64,000 nucleotides of DNA from DTU019 sp050949825 (GCA_050949825.1 JBMNGL010000001.1:62001-126000); one strand, 5' to 3'; counted from the stretch's first letter, positions 16,330 through 25,485 are shown. Notes: a model not told the origin generated them from the letters alone. A program made the numbers and translations.

Positions 16330-16978
16330 CCTGGAGTTCTCCTTTCTCCATATCTGCTATTCTCTTCTCTAACATATCAATTCTTTCCTGCATGATGGTA
16401 AACATATCCGCCACCGGATCAGGCAGGATATGATGTTCCAAATCAACCTGGTCGATTTTGGCCCCGTCACGGACCACGATTCGCCCCGGAACACCGACCA
16501 CCGTGCAATCAGGGGGTACATCTTTTAAAACCACAGAGCCGCCGCCGATTTTGGCATTATTGCCTATTTTAATATTCCCCAGGACCTTGGCGCCTACACT
16601 GATGGTGACCTGGTCGCCGATAGTGGGATGGCGCTTGCCTTTTTCTTTGCCGGTGCCGCCCAGGGTAACCCCCTGATACAGGGTAACATTGTCACCTATC
16701 TCGGCGGTTTCACCAATCACTACTCCACTGCCATGGTCGATAAACAACCCTTTACCAATCTGCGCGCCGGGATGAATCTCAATGCCGGTCATAAAACGGC
16801 TGATATGAGAAATCAGGCGTGCTATGAAAAACATCCTGCGGCGATAGAAAAAATGGGCCATGCGGTGATGAATAATGGCGTGCAGACCCGGATAGCAAAA
16901 CAACACTTCCATAATGCTTTTGGCGGCTGGATCGCGTTCAAAGACAACCTGTACCTCTTGCCGCAAAATGGCTAACAT
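16268..16978 (-). CDS. cysE: Serine O-acetyltransferase
   Basis: First step of cysteine synthesis: serine + acetyl-CoA to O-acetylserine. 236 residues. N-terminal helical part (VVFERDPAAKSIMEVLFCYP; HRMAHFFYRRR) and a left-handed beta-helix of hexapeptide repeats (GIEIHPGAQIGKGLFIDHGS; VVIGETAEIGDNVTLYQGVT; GDQVTISVGAKVLGNIKIGN), with catalytic His in IDHGSG and HPTIGD. The C-terminal tail (~50 residues) looks coiled-coil and its coding DNA overlaps cysS. Immediately downstream of a T-box leader. Confidence 0.96.
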   Translation of the reverse strand: MLAILRQEVQVVFERDPAAKSIMEVLFCYPGLHAIIHHRMAHFFYRRRMFFIARLISHISRFMTGIEIHPGAQIGKGLFIDHGSGVVIGETAEIGDNVTLYQGVTLGGTGKEKGKRHPTIGDQVTISVGAKVLGNIKIGNNAKIGGGSVVLKDVPPDCTVVGVPGRIVVRDGAKIDQVDLEHHILPDPVADMFTIMQERIDMLEKRIADMEKGELQDAALQYARHPKGKVANTGTA

Positions 16979-17001
16979 TTTTACCCCTCCTAAAAACTAA
17001 A

Positions 17002-17245
17002 AGCCTTTCGTCTGTTTAGAGACGAAAGGCTAACTTCCGCGGTTCCACTCCGTTTGAGCAATGAACGCCCCACTCGACATAATAACGGTTTCTAACCGGG
17101 TACACCTACTCTGTTTCAGCATACCTGCTCCCGGGTGCATATTCAGGCGGCTTCATACTGTAAAAAGGCTCTCAGCCGGTGACCTCTTCTCTCTGGCAGC
17201 GATCGACGCCCTACTTATCCCATTCCCAGCATTTATATTTATTAT
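17002..17245 (-). promoter_or_regulatory. T-box riboswitch, cysteine-type, upstream of cysE-cysS
   Basis: The T-box core GAGTGGAACCGCGG is at 17037-17050 (minus). A 12-bp terminator stem AGCCTTTCGTCT/AGACGAAAGGCT (17002-17031) is followed by TTTTAGTTTTT. In stem I, GAATATGCACC offers UGC (17137-17139) as specifier codon, matching tRNA-Cys. Uncharged tRNA-Cys should stabilise the antiterminator and turn on cysES. The specifier assignment is by eye and could be shifted by one stem register. Confidence 0.88.
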
Positions 17246-17250
17246 TAGTT

Positions 17251-17580
17251 AGATTATATGCAGAGCCAGGTTTTATGTCAACCGAAGAGCTGCCCAGGCT
17301 TGCATTGTCACCCTGAGCGAAGCGAAGGATCTAAGCCCGACGGTTCTTCGCTGCGCTCAGCATTCCATGTGTTGCCACATCACGATAAACGAAAACGTTA
17401 CTCCAAACCGATCCTTCGGGCGTTGCCCTTAAGGGATGACAAATACAAGGGGCTTTCATAGCGATGACATGGGGCTTGCCTTCAGAAGGCGAGCGACAAA
17501 TATTTATGCATTTGAACTTGCGAATTATTACTCTTCGCAGCGGAATCCTACTTAAATTTTACAGTACCGCTGCCCGGGCT
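17251..17580. repeat. gltX-T-box spacer with dispersed palindromic repeats
   Basis: 330 bp without a gene. It holds CCTGAGCGAAGCGAAGGATC (17312-17331), TTCTTCGCTGCGCTCAGCAT (17344-17363), and the inverted partner (17410-17441) of the 32-bp block at 14164-14195. These look like intergenic palindromic elements rather than coding DNA. No convincing terminator for gltX is seen. Confidence 0.6.
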
Positions 17581-19032
17581 CTATTTGCCGGTCAGTATTT
17601 TCAGGCTGTTTTGAATCCGTTCCAGGGTCTGCTCTTTTCCCCAAATAGTGATCAGGGCAGGCAGCTCAGGACCATGTGTCTGTCCGCTCAAGGCACAGCG
17701 CAAAGGCATAAAAACATCTTTGGGCTTTAATTTGTGCTGCTTGGCGATAGATTTTAACTGTTGTTTGATTCCTCCTGGTTCCAGGAACTCGGGCAGGGAG
17801 TCCCTAAAGGCTTCCAGCACCAGCGCAGTACTGTCGCCATGGAGAACTTGCAGGGCCTCGGAGGAATAGTTAGCCGCCTCAAAGACAACGGCTGCTTCAG
17901 GTACAATGTCACCCAAACAGACCAGACGGTCCTGCAGCATGGACACTAACAACAGGTAATGCTCCGCGGTAAGTGCCTCAATCTGTTCAGCATAAGGGGA
18001 GGAGAGCAGATAAGGCTTGACCCGGGCCGCCAGGTCTTCCACGTCAAGCTGGCGAATATAGATTCCATTCATCCAATTCAATTTCTCCACGTCGAAAACA
18101 GCCGGGCTTTTAGCCACCCGTTCCAGGGTAAAAGCCTCTGCAATCTGGGCCGCATTAAGAATTTGTTCCTCGCCTTCCGGCGACCAGCCCAGCAGGCTCA
18201 AGAAGTTGAATAAGGCTTCCGGGAGGTAGCCCATTTCCCGGTATTGCATCAATGAGGTGGCACCGTGGCGCTTGCTCATTTTCTGCCGATCGCTGCCCAG
18301 GATCAACGAGATATGGGCAAATTCAGGCCTTTTAAAACGCAGAGCATCATAAATCATCAATTGCCGGGGGGTATTGGAGAGGTGTTCTTCTGCGCGCATT
18401 ACATGTGTAATCCCCATGAGCACGTCATCAACCACCACCGCAAAATTATAGGTAGGCAGGCCGTCTGATTTCACAATGATAAAATCGCCCATACCATCGC
18501 TTGGAAAGCTCACCCGGCCCCGCACCAGATCGTCAACCACAAAGATTTGATGGGACGGCACTCGAAAACGAACTACCGGCTTGGCGCCTTGCGCCAGGCA
18601 GGCAGACTGCTCCTCCTCGCTGAGATGCCGGCAGTTCCCCAAATACCGCGGGGTTTCCCCCCTGGCCATTAAAGCCTGTCTTTCTTCTTCCAGTTTTTCT
18701 TCACTGCAGAAGCAAAAATAAGCATCGCCCTGATCTAACAACATTTGCGTATACTTTTCATAGATCAAGAGCCGTTCAGATTGCCGATAAGGGCCGTTTT
18801 CCCCGCCTGCGCCGACCCCTTCACCCCACTGCAGGCCCAGCCATTGCAGGGAGGCAATAATCTCCTCTTCATATTTCCGATAGGACCGGTCCGTATCAGT
18901 ATCTTCAATGCGCAGCAACAGTTCACCACCATAGTGCTGCGCAAATAGATAATTGAAAAGTGCCGACCGAGCGCCTCCGATATGCAACGGTCCGGTAGGA
19001 CTCGGTGCAAAGCGTACCTTAATCTGACTCAA
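17581..19032 (-). CDS. gltX: Glutamyl-tRNA synthetase
   Basis: Class I aaRS charging tRNA-Glu (and, in non-GlnRS bacteria, tRNA-Gln). 483 residues. HIGH motif as PSPTGPLHIGGARSALFNYL; KMSKR in SDRQKMSKRHGATS; a zinc-type cluster FCFCSEEKLEEER...YLGNC. C-terminal anticodon-binding domain begins around residue 325. TTG start 19032 behind GGGAGGGAGA. Upstream of cysE on the same strand, the order known from Bacillus. Confidence 0.97.
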   Translation of the reverse strand: MSQIKVRFAPSPTGPLHIGGARSALFNYLFAQHYGGELLLRIEDTDTDRSYRKYEEEIIASLQWLGLQWGEGVGAGGENGPYRQSERLLIYEKYTQMLLDQGDAYFCFCSEEKLEEERQALMARGETPRYLGNCRHLSEEEQSACLAQGAKPVVRFRVPSHQIFVVDDLVRGRVSFPSDGMGDFIIVKSDGLPTYNFAVVVDDVLMGITHVMRAEEHLSNTPRQLMIYDALRFKRPEFAHISLILGSDRQKMSKRHGATSLMQYREMGYLPEALFNFLSLLGWSPEGEEQILNAAQIAEAFTLERVAKSPAVFDVEKLNWMNGIYIRQLDVEDLAARVKPYLLSSPYAEQIEALTAEHYLLLVSMLQDRLVCLGDIVPEAAVVFEAANYSSEALQVLHGDSTALVLEAFRDSLPEFLEPGGIKQQLKSIAKQHKLKPKDVFMPLRCALSGQTHGPELPALITIWGKEQTLERIQNSLKILTGK

Positions 19033-19082
19033 AAAATCTCCCTCCCTGTATCAGGCTGATAATAATCAGCACCAGTCGTTCA

Positions 19083-19985
19083 TCATGTCAACCGCTCCCC
19101 CATGGCATTTATGCCCTGGCGTATCTTCTGCAGCCATTCTTGCACCAGGTTCCAAAGCATCCTCCCGGTGCTTCTTACTTCAGATATGTCCCGGTTCAGG
19201 TTTTTCAACTGACCGGACAATCGATTTATATTCAGGTTCAAGCCCTGGATATTTAGCATTAGCTGCACCAGATGCTCTATGTCCTTTTCTGCCAATTCCA
19301 CTTTGAGGTCGGCACTGACTTTAAGGATTATAGCTCTAATCTGCTCCGGATCAGTGACCTTTTTGGACAGTACCTGCCGTTTCACCTCATAAATAACGGT
19401 TTCGGCATTGCCCTGGCCCACCTTCTTGCCGAGTTCCGAGGTCCTGGCCACCTCTTCATGGGCGGTCTCTTTGGCCTTTTCCTGCAATGGTTCGCCTTTG
19501 GCCTGTTCAAACGATTTGATCATTCCCGTTAGGGCCGCAGTTCCAGAAACCTTTACCGGGGCGGCGGCTATAACCCGCGCATCTTCAATACCTGCTGTAG
19601 TCAGAGCATTGGCATACATGAATGGGGTGATCGCCTCAATATTTTTGGTTTTAACCTCAAGTCCTTGTCCGTGAGCCAGGAGTTCACAATACACACTGGA
19701 AATGGCACGGCTACCAATCAGGCCTTCCTCAACCAGTCCAGCAAGATAGCGATGCTCTTCCTCATTGCTGACCGTAATGATTTGTGCCTCTTTGCTGCCT
19801 TGCCATTCTTTAAAATAGGCCTCCATTTCCTGACGCTGGGCCTGGCTCAGATCCTGCCCGAAGCTTAACACCACCCTGGGCTCGTCTCTGGTGAGAACAA
19901 CTGCTCTGGTCATTAGCTTTCCCATCAATAGTACACTGAAAAGCAACAACAGCGATATGATTATCGCCGTTTTTCCTTTATCCAT
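19083..19985 (-). CDS. YpuA-like protein (DUF1002 family)
   Basis: 300 residues. N-terminal signal-anchor (TAIIISLLLLFSVLLMGKLM), then the family's conserved block: VVLSFGQDLSQAQRQEMEAY, ITVSNEEEHRYLAGLV, IGSRAISSVYCELL, MYANALTTAGIEDARVIAAA and VSGTAALTGMIKS. The C-terminal half is helical and probably coiled coil. ATG 19985 fits AGGGGGA upstream. Function unknown; in Bacillus it is exported and envelope-associated. Adjacent to gltX and ispF with no obvious functional link. Confidence 0.85.
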   Translation of the reverse strand: MDKGKTAIIISLLLLFSVLLMGKLMTRAVVLTRDEPRVVLSFGQDLSQAQRQEMEAYFKEWQGSKEAQIITVSNEEEHRYLAGLVEEGLIGSRAISSVYCELLAHGQGLEVKTKNIEAITPFMYANALTTAGIEDARVIAAAPVKVSGTAALTGMIKSFEQAKGEPLQEKAKETAHEEVARTSELGKKVGQGNAETVIYEVKRQVLSKKVTDPEQIRAIILKVSADLKVELAEKDIEHLVQLMLNIQGLNLNINRLSGQLKNLNRDISEVRSTGRMLWNLVQEWLQKIRQGINAMGERLT

Positions 19986-20036
19986 ATACATTCCCCCTGA
20001 TTTTTTACATAGCTTGCCTCGTTCAGGGGAGAAATA

Positions 20037-20510
20037 TTATAATTTGGTCAGTAATACCACGGCCTGGGAGGATATACCCAACTCCTGACCTTCAAATCCC
20101 AGCTTTTCGGTAGTGGTGGCCTTCACATTGACCTGCCCAGGGGCAATTGTCAAGGTTTCGGCTATGCTGCTGACCATTGCTTCAATATAACCTGCCAGAT
20201 GGGGCTTTTGTGCGACTATGGTGGCATCGATATTAACCACCCGGTAACCGGCGGCTTTAATCTTGCTATCAACCTCGGCCAGGAGCAGCAGGCTGCTGAT
20301 ATCTTTATAAGAGTCATCCTGGGGGGGGAAATGACGGCCCATATCCCCCAGAGCGGCAGCACCCAGCAGGGCATCACAGATGGCATGCAACAGCACATCA
20401 GCATCTGAATGCCCCAATAATCCCATGGAGTAGGGTATATGAACCCCACCCAGCATAAGCTTGCGACCGCTTACCAGGCGGTGTACATCATAACCGGTGC
20501 CAATGCGCAT
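20037..20510 (-). CDS. ispF: 2-C-methyl-D-erythritol 2,4-cyclodiphosphate synthase
   Basis: MEP isoprenoid pathway step producing MEcPP. 157 residues from ATG 20510 (MRIGTGYDVHRLVSGRKLML) with AGGAGGT 6 nt upstream. Metal ligands DVH and LGHSDADVLLHAICDALLGA, and the C-terminal VNVKATTTEKLGFEGQELGI motif are present. The start lies inside the ispD reading frame end, 27 bp before the ispD stop; the two are coupled. Confidence 0.97.
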   Translation of the reverse strand: MRIGTGYDVHRLVSGRKLMLGGVHIPYSMGLLGHSDADVLLHAICDALLGAAALGDMGRHFPPQDDSYKDISSLLLLAEVDSKIKAAGYRVVNIDATIVAQKPHLAGYIEAMVSSIAETLTIAPGQVNVKATTTEKLGFEGQELGISSQAVVLLTKL

Positions 20511-20536
20511 TATTGGCACCTCCTGTCCTGAACTCA

Positions 20537-21235
20537 TCATGATCTGCTCATCCGCAAGAGGGCTTCTGCCATCAACATATCTTCCATAGTGGTCATCTTG
20601 ATGTTATTGGCTTCCCCGGGGACCACTTTAACCCGCCCAATGTAAACCTCAAACAAGCTGGCATCATCTGTCCCCATCAGATCATCCCGGTAAGCATACT
20701 CATAGGCCCTGAGCAATTCTTGATATTGGAAAATCTGCGGGGTTTGAATTAAAGATACCACGGAACGGTCCAGGGTATGACCGACAAAACCGTCCCGATC
20801 AATCATCTTCAAGGTGTCCCGGGCCATGACGCCCGGAATGGCTGCGCCCCATTCCCTCGCTGCCTCCAATAAATGGTCAATCAACTGACTGCTGAGCAGG
20901 GGGCGAGCACCGTCATGGACCGCTACATAAGCGGTGTCAGTGCCCAGACTCTGCAAACCTTTCCATACCGAGTCCTGCCGCTCGGCACCGCCAGCGATAA
21001 CCCTGGAGACCTTTTTATAGCCATAGCGTTTAATAACCTCGCGTTTACAGTAGTCAATTTCATCAGGATGGGCGACCACTACAATCTCATCTACCTGCGG
21101 ATAAACTTCAAACACATCAATGGAATAGGCCAACACGGGCCGGGACAATAGCAGGCGATACTGTTTATTAATCTCCTGACCCATGCGTCGGCCTGAACCG
21201 GCTGCAGCTATAACAACCCGAAGGTTGTTATCCAT
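20537..21235 (-). CDS. ispD: 2-C-methyl-D-erythritol 4-phosphate cytidylyltransferase
   Basis: MEP pathway enzyme transferring CMP to MEP. 232 residues. CTP-binding loop AAAGSGRRMGQEINKQYRLL, AGGAERQDSVWKGL, VHDGARPLLSSQLI, and TPQIFQY followed by TDDASLFE. ATG 21235 is behind CGAGAGGTGAA. It overlaps the end of the PIN/TRAM gene by a few bases. Confidence 0.97.
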   Translation of the reverse strand: MDNNLRVVIAAAGSGRRMGQEINKQYRLLLSRPVLAYSIDVFEVYPQVDEIVVVAHPDEIDYCKREVIKRYGYKKVSRVIAGGAERQDSVWKGLQSLGTDTAYVAVHDGARPLLSSQLIDHLLEAAREWGAAIPGVMARDTLKMIDRDGFVGHTLDRSVVSLIQTPQIFQYQELLRAYEYAYRDDLMGTDDASLFEVYIGRVKVVPGEANNIKMTTMEDMLMAEALLRMSRS

Positions 21236-22340
21236 ACAAATTCACCTCTCGTACTCCGTGAACCTGGCTCTCCATTTGTGGCTGCTGTTGATGCTCCTCC
21301 CGGCTCTTTCTGGTAAAAATCATACGCCCGGCAGCAGTCTGAAATACACTGGTCACCACCACCTCAAGATCCCTTCCGATGTCAGCCTGGGCATCCTCCA
21401 CCACCACCATGGTTCCATCCTCAAGGTAGCCCACCCCCTGACCAGACTCCTTACCTTCTTTGATGATGCTGATATGCATATTCTCCCCGGGATAGACCAT
21501 CATCTTAACAGCATTAGCCAGTTCATTGATATTCAAGACCTTAATACCCTGCAATTCCGAAACCTTGTTTAAATTGAAGTCATTGGTGATTATACTGGCC
21601 TGCATACGCTTGCACAGCTTGACCAATTTGGCGTCAACATCTTTCTCTTCGGAAATGTCCACTTCAATTATATCAATTTTTATCTGGGGATGTTTTTGCA
21701 TTTTCGATAATAATTCCAAACCCCTTCTTCCTTTGTTGCGTCGCAGGTGATCTGAAGAATCAGCGATATGCTGCAACTCTTCAATAACAAAGGTGGGCAC
21801 CACCAGGCGTCCATCCAGGAAACTGCTCTGACAGACGTCATAAATGCGGCCGTCGATAATGGCACTGGTGTCCAAAACTTTGGTTTCACAGCCATCACCT
21901 GAAGTGAGCGGGGTTCTCTTCGCCAGGCCGGGGAGCAAGCCCAATAGGTCTTCAGCCCGACTGGTACCGATTTTCACTCCCAGGGTCCCGCTTCCCACAA
22001 AGACTGCCATAATCAGGTAATTGCCCCAGCCTTTTAACATGGATAATGGGTAGGTACTCAAAACGCCAACCATGATGCCCAGTAGTAGTCCAACAATACC
22101 ACCTAACAAGACGCCGATAGGTATTGTCTCTAACATTTCATAAAAGAGCCGGATCCTTTTGCGGCAATAAACCACGAAGCCATTCAAGACCAGGTATAAA
22201 ACCATAATCCCGGCGGCAATCAATGCCACCTTTCCCACCGAGGCACCCCTGTCCCAGATCCCGGTTGCCTGAACAATCCAGGACATACCCAGGAGGGCGG
22301 CAAGGAACACCACAATGGTAATTCTCGGGCTAGTATGCAT
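21228..22340 (-). CDS. PIN/TRAM-domain membrane protein (YacL type)
   Basis: 370 residues from ATG 22340, 6 nt after GGAGGTGA. Four N-terminal transmembrane helices (e.g. ITIVVFLAALLGMSWIVQAT; VALIAAGIMVLYLVLNGFVV), a PIN nuclease domain from about residue 155 with acidic residues in VLDTSAIIDGRIYDVCQ, FVIEELQHIADSSD, and IITNDFNLNKVSEL, and a C-terminal TRAM RNA-binding domain (GKESGQGVGYLEDGTMVVVE). Predicted membrane-bound RNase; substrate unknown. Next to disA/radA and ispD as in many Firmicutes. Confidence 0.9.
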   Translation of the reverse strand: MHTSPRITIVVFLAALLGMSWIVQATGIWDRGASVGKVALIAAGIMVLYLVLNGFVVYCRKRIRLFYEMLETIPIGVLLGGIVGLLLGIMVGVLSTYPLSMLKGWGNYLIMAVFVGSGTLGVKIGTSRAEDLLGLLPGLAKRTPLTSGDGCETKVLDTSAIIDGRIYDVCQSSFLDGRLVVPTFVIEELQHIADSSDHLRRNKGRRGLELLSKMQKHPQIKIDIIEVDISEEKDVDAKLVKLCKRMQASIITNDFNLNKVSELQGIKVLNINELANAVKMMVYPGENMHISIIKEGKESGQGVGYLEDGTMVVVEDAQADIGRDLEVVVTSVFQTAAGRMIFTRKSREEHQQQPQMESQVHGVREVNLYG

Positions 22341-22433
22341 AACCTTCACCTCCATATCCTTATTCTGATATGGTAGAGGGTAATTTATACTGAAATTAGG
22401 AAATTCTTCTAATTGCTAAGGGGATGGGCACAA

Positions 22434-22463
22434 TTGACAAATATTTTGACACCGGTCTATAAT
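22434..22463 (+). promoter_or_regulatory. Near-consensus promoter for the plus-strand gene
   Basis: TTGACA (22434-22439) and TATAAT (22458-22463) with an 18-bp spacer, about 37 bp before the start codon. AAAGGGGG (22481-22488) is the likely ribosome site. Confidence 0.75.
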
Positions 22464-22499
22464 TAAGCAAATCACAAAGAAAAGGGGGCAAGTCTCTTT

Positions 22500-22898
22500 A
22501 TGAAAGACTTGATTTGTGATGAATTCCAAAATGTTGTGGGTGATTTGTTGATCAGACACCACAGCATATGTGATATCCTCTCCAAGCTCTCCGAATCATC
22601 TTGCCGGGTAAACCGAGCCCTTATCAAATCTGTTACGGATTGCGGTTGTATCTCTATTGAAGCCAATAAAATACAGGTTCCGGAGGAAATTGATTCCTTT
22701 GAGGAATTGAAAGGCTATCTTGACAATCACCTCCGGGGTGAGATGTGTGCTCGCTGTGAAGATGTTATCACCAGCGAATTAGGCAAGCTGTTCTTTTATT
22801 CCGCCGCCCTCTGTAACACCCTGAATCTCAATATGTATGATGTTTTTCTCAAAGAATACAAAAAGGTCAGCGCCCTGGGGGTTTTTAACATGACCTGA
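22500..22898 (+). CDS. Small Cys-containing clostridial protein of unknown function
   Basis: 132 residues, the only protein gene on the plus strand. No signal peptide or membrane helix. Mostly helical; CGC at residues 48-50 and CARC at 83-86 could form a metal or redox site. I recall close relatives next to disA/radA in other Clostridia (some pipelines label them DUF1573, not verified). It has its own near-consensus promoter and a strong terminator shared with disA. Its location between disA and the PIN/TRAM gene and its opposite orientation argue for independent control. Function not known. Confidence 0.88.
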   Translation: MKDLICDEFQNVVGDLLIRHHSICDILSKLSESSCRVNRALIKSVTDCGCISIEANKIQVPEEIDSFEELKGYLDNHLRGEMCARCEDVITSELGKLFFYSAALCNTLNLNMYDVFLKEYKKVSALGVFNMT

Positions 22899-22917
22899 TC
22901 TGATGCCTATTGCATTT

Positions 22918-22943
22918 AAAAGGCCGCCTGGGGGCGGCCTTTT
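22918..22943. terminator. Bidirectional terminator between the plus-strand gene and disA
   Basis: Stem AAAAGGCCGCC/GGCGGCCTTTT with a short TGGG loop; flanking A and T runs make it work in both directions for convergent genes. Confidence 0.9.
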
Positions 22944-24022
22944 CAGACCATATACTCCAAAAGCAATTGTTCTTGCATCCTCTTTAAGCCATTCTTGATG
23001 TAGCGGGCCCGCACTTCACCGATTCCTTCCACCTCATCAAGTTCAGCGATAGTGGCTCTTAAGATATGGGACAATATCCCAAAGCGTTCCACCAGATTGC
23101 TGATAATGGAGAGCGGAATCCTTGGCAAACGCTGCAGCATACGGTAGCCACGGGGAGTAACCTGCAGTTCCAGATGGCTGCTGGCAGTGCCCAATGCCAG
23201 GACGCGGGCAATAAACAAGCTGTCAGATAGATCTTCCTCGAAAGCCCTTAACAATTCATTAACCACATCTCGGGGGGATTTGTCCTGATGTTGATAATAA
23301 TCCCGGACGATATAACCGGCCTCTTCCGCGACATTGGCGACCATTTCATCCAGTTGCATTTTCACCAGACGGCCTTCAACCCCCAGTTCAACAATATAAT
23401 TCTCGATCTCTGTGGCGATGCGCAACACTTTGATGGCGCGTTTTAAGACCTCACAGACTTCAGATATGGTGACCATATCCTCAAATTCCAGGCTGCTTAA
23501 GCGCTGCAATTCCCGGCCCAGAACATTACGGTGTTTCTCCAGGGTTTGTAGGGCCTGATTGGCTTTAACCAGAATCGAATTCAGATCGCGCAAGCGGAAG
23601 GTGATATTGCCCTGATAGAGAGTCACCTGTTTGCGCCGCTGAGATATCGCCACCACCAATTCATCGGTCTGCCGCGCCACCCTCTGTGCGGTACGATGTC
23701 TTATACCGGTTTCGTTGGAAGGCAGGCTCGGATCAGGAGCAAGCTGCACATTGGCTTTAAGGATCCTGGAGGCGTCATAATTGGTTATGATAGCGCCGTC
23801 CATCTTGGCCAGTTCGTATAACCGAGCCGGGCTGAATTCGCAATTAATATGAAATCCACCGTTTACAATCGCCATTAATTCCGGAGAATCCCCTACTACA
23901 ATCAAACCCCCAGTATTTGCTTGCAGTATATTTTCCACCCCTATCCTGAAGACTGTTCCCGGGGCCAGCATTTCCAGGTATTTTTTAAATGCCCCTTGAT
24001 AGATGTCTTCCAACCCCATCAT
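22943..24022 (-). CDS. disA: DNA integrity scanning diadenylate cyclase
   Basis: Makes c-di-AMP from two ATP and scans DNA for damage, controlling sporulation entry in Bacillus. 359 residues. DAC domain motifs DGA (residues 75-77) and RHR (108-110, in ETGIRHRTAQR); a helical spine; C-terminal HhH DNA-binding motif (ELDEVEGIGEVRARYIKNGL). The start overlaps the radA stop (ATGA), as in the conserved radA-disA pair. Confidence 0.97.
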   Translation of the reverse strand: MMGLEDIYQGAFKKYLEMLAPGTVFRIGVENILQANTGGLIVVGDSPELMAIVNGGFHINCEFSPARLYELAKMDGAIITNYDASRILKANVQLAPDPSLPSNETGIRHRTAQRVARQTDELVVAISQRRKQVTLYQGNITFRLRDLNSILVKANQALQTLEKHRNVLGRELQRLSSLEFEDMVTISEVCEVLKRAIKVLRIATEIENYIVELGVEGRLVKMQLDEMVANVAEEAGYIVRDYYQHQDKSPRDVVNELLRAFEEDLSDSLFIARVLALGTASSHLELQVTPRGYRMLQRLPRIPLSIISNLVERFGILSHILRATIAELDEVEGIGEVRARYIKNGLKRMQEQLLLEYMV

Positions 24023-25365
24023 CCTTCCCTTATCAACTCTATCATCTCATCTATGGTTTGCACCTCAATACAAAGCAGATTGGGTATAGACAAGTTTTTG
24101 CCTTGTTTGGGGATAACCACCCTTTGATAGCCCATTTTGGTAATTTCTTTTAAGCGTAAATCCAGGCAGGGTATCGGTCTAATCTGGCCGGAAAGCCCGA
24201 GTTCTCCAATGAAAACGGTATTGGCCGGTATAATGAGGTCCAAATGACTGGATACAATAGCAGCCGCAATGCCGAAGTCCACCGAAGGGTCCTTCAGAAA
24301 AACCCCGCCGGTGACTTTGACAAACACATCACAGGCCGACAGGTGGAAACCCAGCCGTTTTTCCAGTACAGCGGTGATCAGAGCCAGTCGATTTTGATCT
24401 ATACCGGCCGCCATGCGTTTTGGATGACCTGGTCCCGCAGGGGATACCAGGGCCTGAACTTCGATCAGCAGTGGGCGGCTGCCTTCTACACTGGTGCTGA
24501 TAGCATTTCCCGGAGTAAACACCGTCTGCGAGCTTAAAAAGATACTGGCCGGATCGAGAACCTCATGCAAGCCATCTTCGCCCATTTCCAACAACCCGAT
24601 CTCATCGGTTGATCCAAAGCGGTTTTTTACCCCGCGCAGGATTCTAAAGGAAAAACTCTTTTCACCTTCAAACGAAATCACCACGTCGACCATGTGTTCC
24701 AGTACCTTGGGGCCGGCGATTACCCCTTCTTTGGTAACATGGCCGATTAAGAAAAATGTGATATGATGCTTTTTGGCAATCTCAGTGATGCGCGCCGTGC
24801 ATTCGCGCAATTGCACCACACTGCCGGGAATGGACGAAACATCGCTGCAGTAAACTGCTTGAATGGAATCAATGATTACGGCAGTCGGTTTAATTTCTTC
24901 AATATATGTGGCCAGCAAATCAATGTTCTGCTCTGCCAGCAGATAAATAGAAGCACTGTCTACCTGCAAACGCAGCGAGCGAAGCCGGATCTGATGCAGG
25001 GACTCCTCTCCGCACAGGTAGAGTATACGCTCACCCTGCCTGGCAATGGCTTGAGCCACCTGCAGGAGCAAGGTTGATTTGCCGATGCCGGGATTGCCCC
25101 CCAGCAACACCACCGTTCCGGGAACCAGTCCTCCCCCTAAGACCCGGTCCAGCTCACCTAGACCTGTGCTGCAGCGTTTGATATCCTCAGTGGGAATGCT
25201 GTGCAGAGGCACTGCTTCAATCCGGGATAGGTTGCGTGCGGCCGTTTTAACCACCGAACTCTCTTCCAGCAAGGTGTTCCACATGCCACAACCGGGGCAT
25301 TTGCCCAACCATTTACTATGCTCATAAGCGCAGTTAGAGCATACATAGCGATTCAATATTTTCAC
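24019..25365 (-). CDS. radA: DNA repair protein RadA
   Basis: RecA-like ATPase promoting branch migration. 448 residues. N-terminal zinc finger YVCSNCAYEHSKWLGKCPGC; Walker A GGNPGIGKST; Walker B in TAVIIDSIQAVY; RadA-specific KNRFG in GVKNRFGSTDEIG; C-terminal Lon-like domain (VFVKVTGGVFLKDPSVDFGI). GTG 25365 behind AAGGAG. A TATAAT lies just upstream in the clpC-radA gap. Confidence 0.97.
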   Translation of the reverse strand: MKILNRYVCSNCAYEHSKWLGKCPGCGMWNTLLEESSVVKTAARNLSRIEAVPLHSIPTEDIKRCSTGLGELDRVLGGGLVPGTVVLLGGNPGIGKSTLLLQVAQAIARQGERILYLCGEESLHQIRLRSLRLQVDSASIYLLAEQNIDLLATYIEEIKPTAVIIDSIQAVYCSDVSSIPGSVVQLRECTARITEIAKKHHITFFLIGHVTKEGVIAGPKVLEHMVDVVISFEGEKSFSFRILRGVKNRFGSTDEIGLLEMGEDGLHEVLDPASIFLSSQTVFTPGNAISTSVEGSRPLLIEVQALVSPAGPGHPKRMAAGIDQNRLALITAVLEKRLGFHLSACDVFVKVTGGVFLKDPSVDFGIAAAIVSSHLDLIIPANTVFIGELGLSGQIRPIPCLDLRLKEITKMGYQRVVIPKQGKNLSIPNLLCIEVQTIDEMIELIREG

Positions 25366-25450
25366 CGTCTCGGCTCCTTACAGGAATATTATATACCAAA
25401 TTGTTAAGGAAAAAAGTCTCCCGAAAATGTATTGGAATTTTTATGTAAAC

Positions 25451-25477
25451 TGGCCAGGAAGTTTCTCTTCCTGGCCT
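25451..25477 (-). terminator. Hairpin after clpC
   Basis: Stem GGCCAGGAA/TTCCTGGCC (25452-25476), extendable by one pair. The following minus-strand sequence AGTTTACAT is only moderately U-rich, so it is a probable terminator of the ctsR operon. Confidence 0.6.
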
Positions 25478-25485
25478 GTCCGTTG

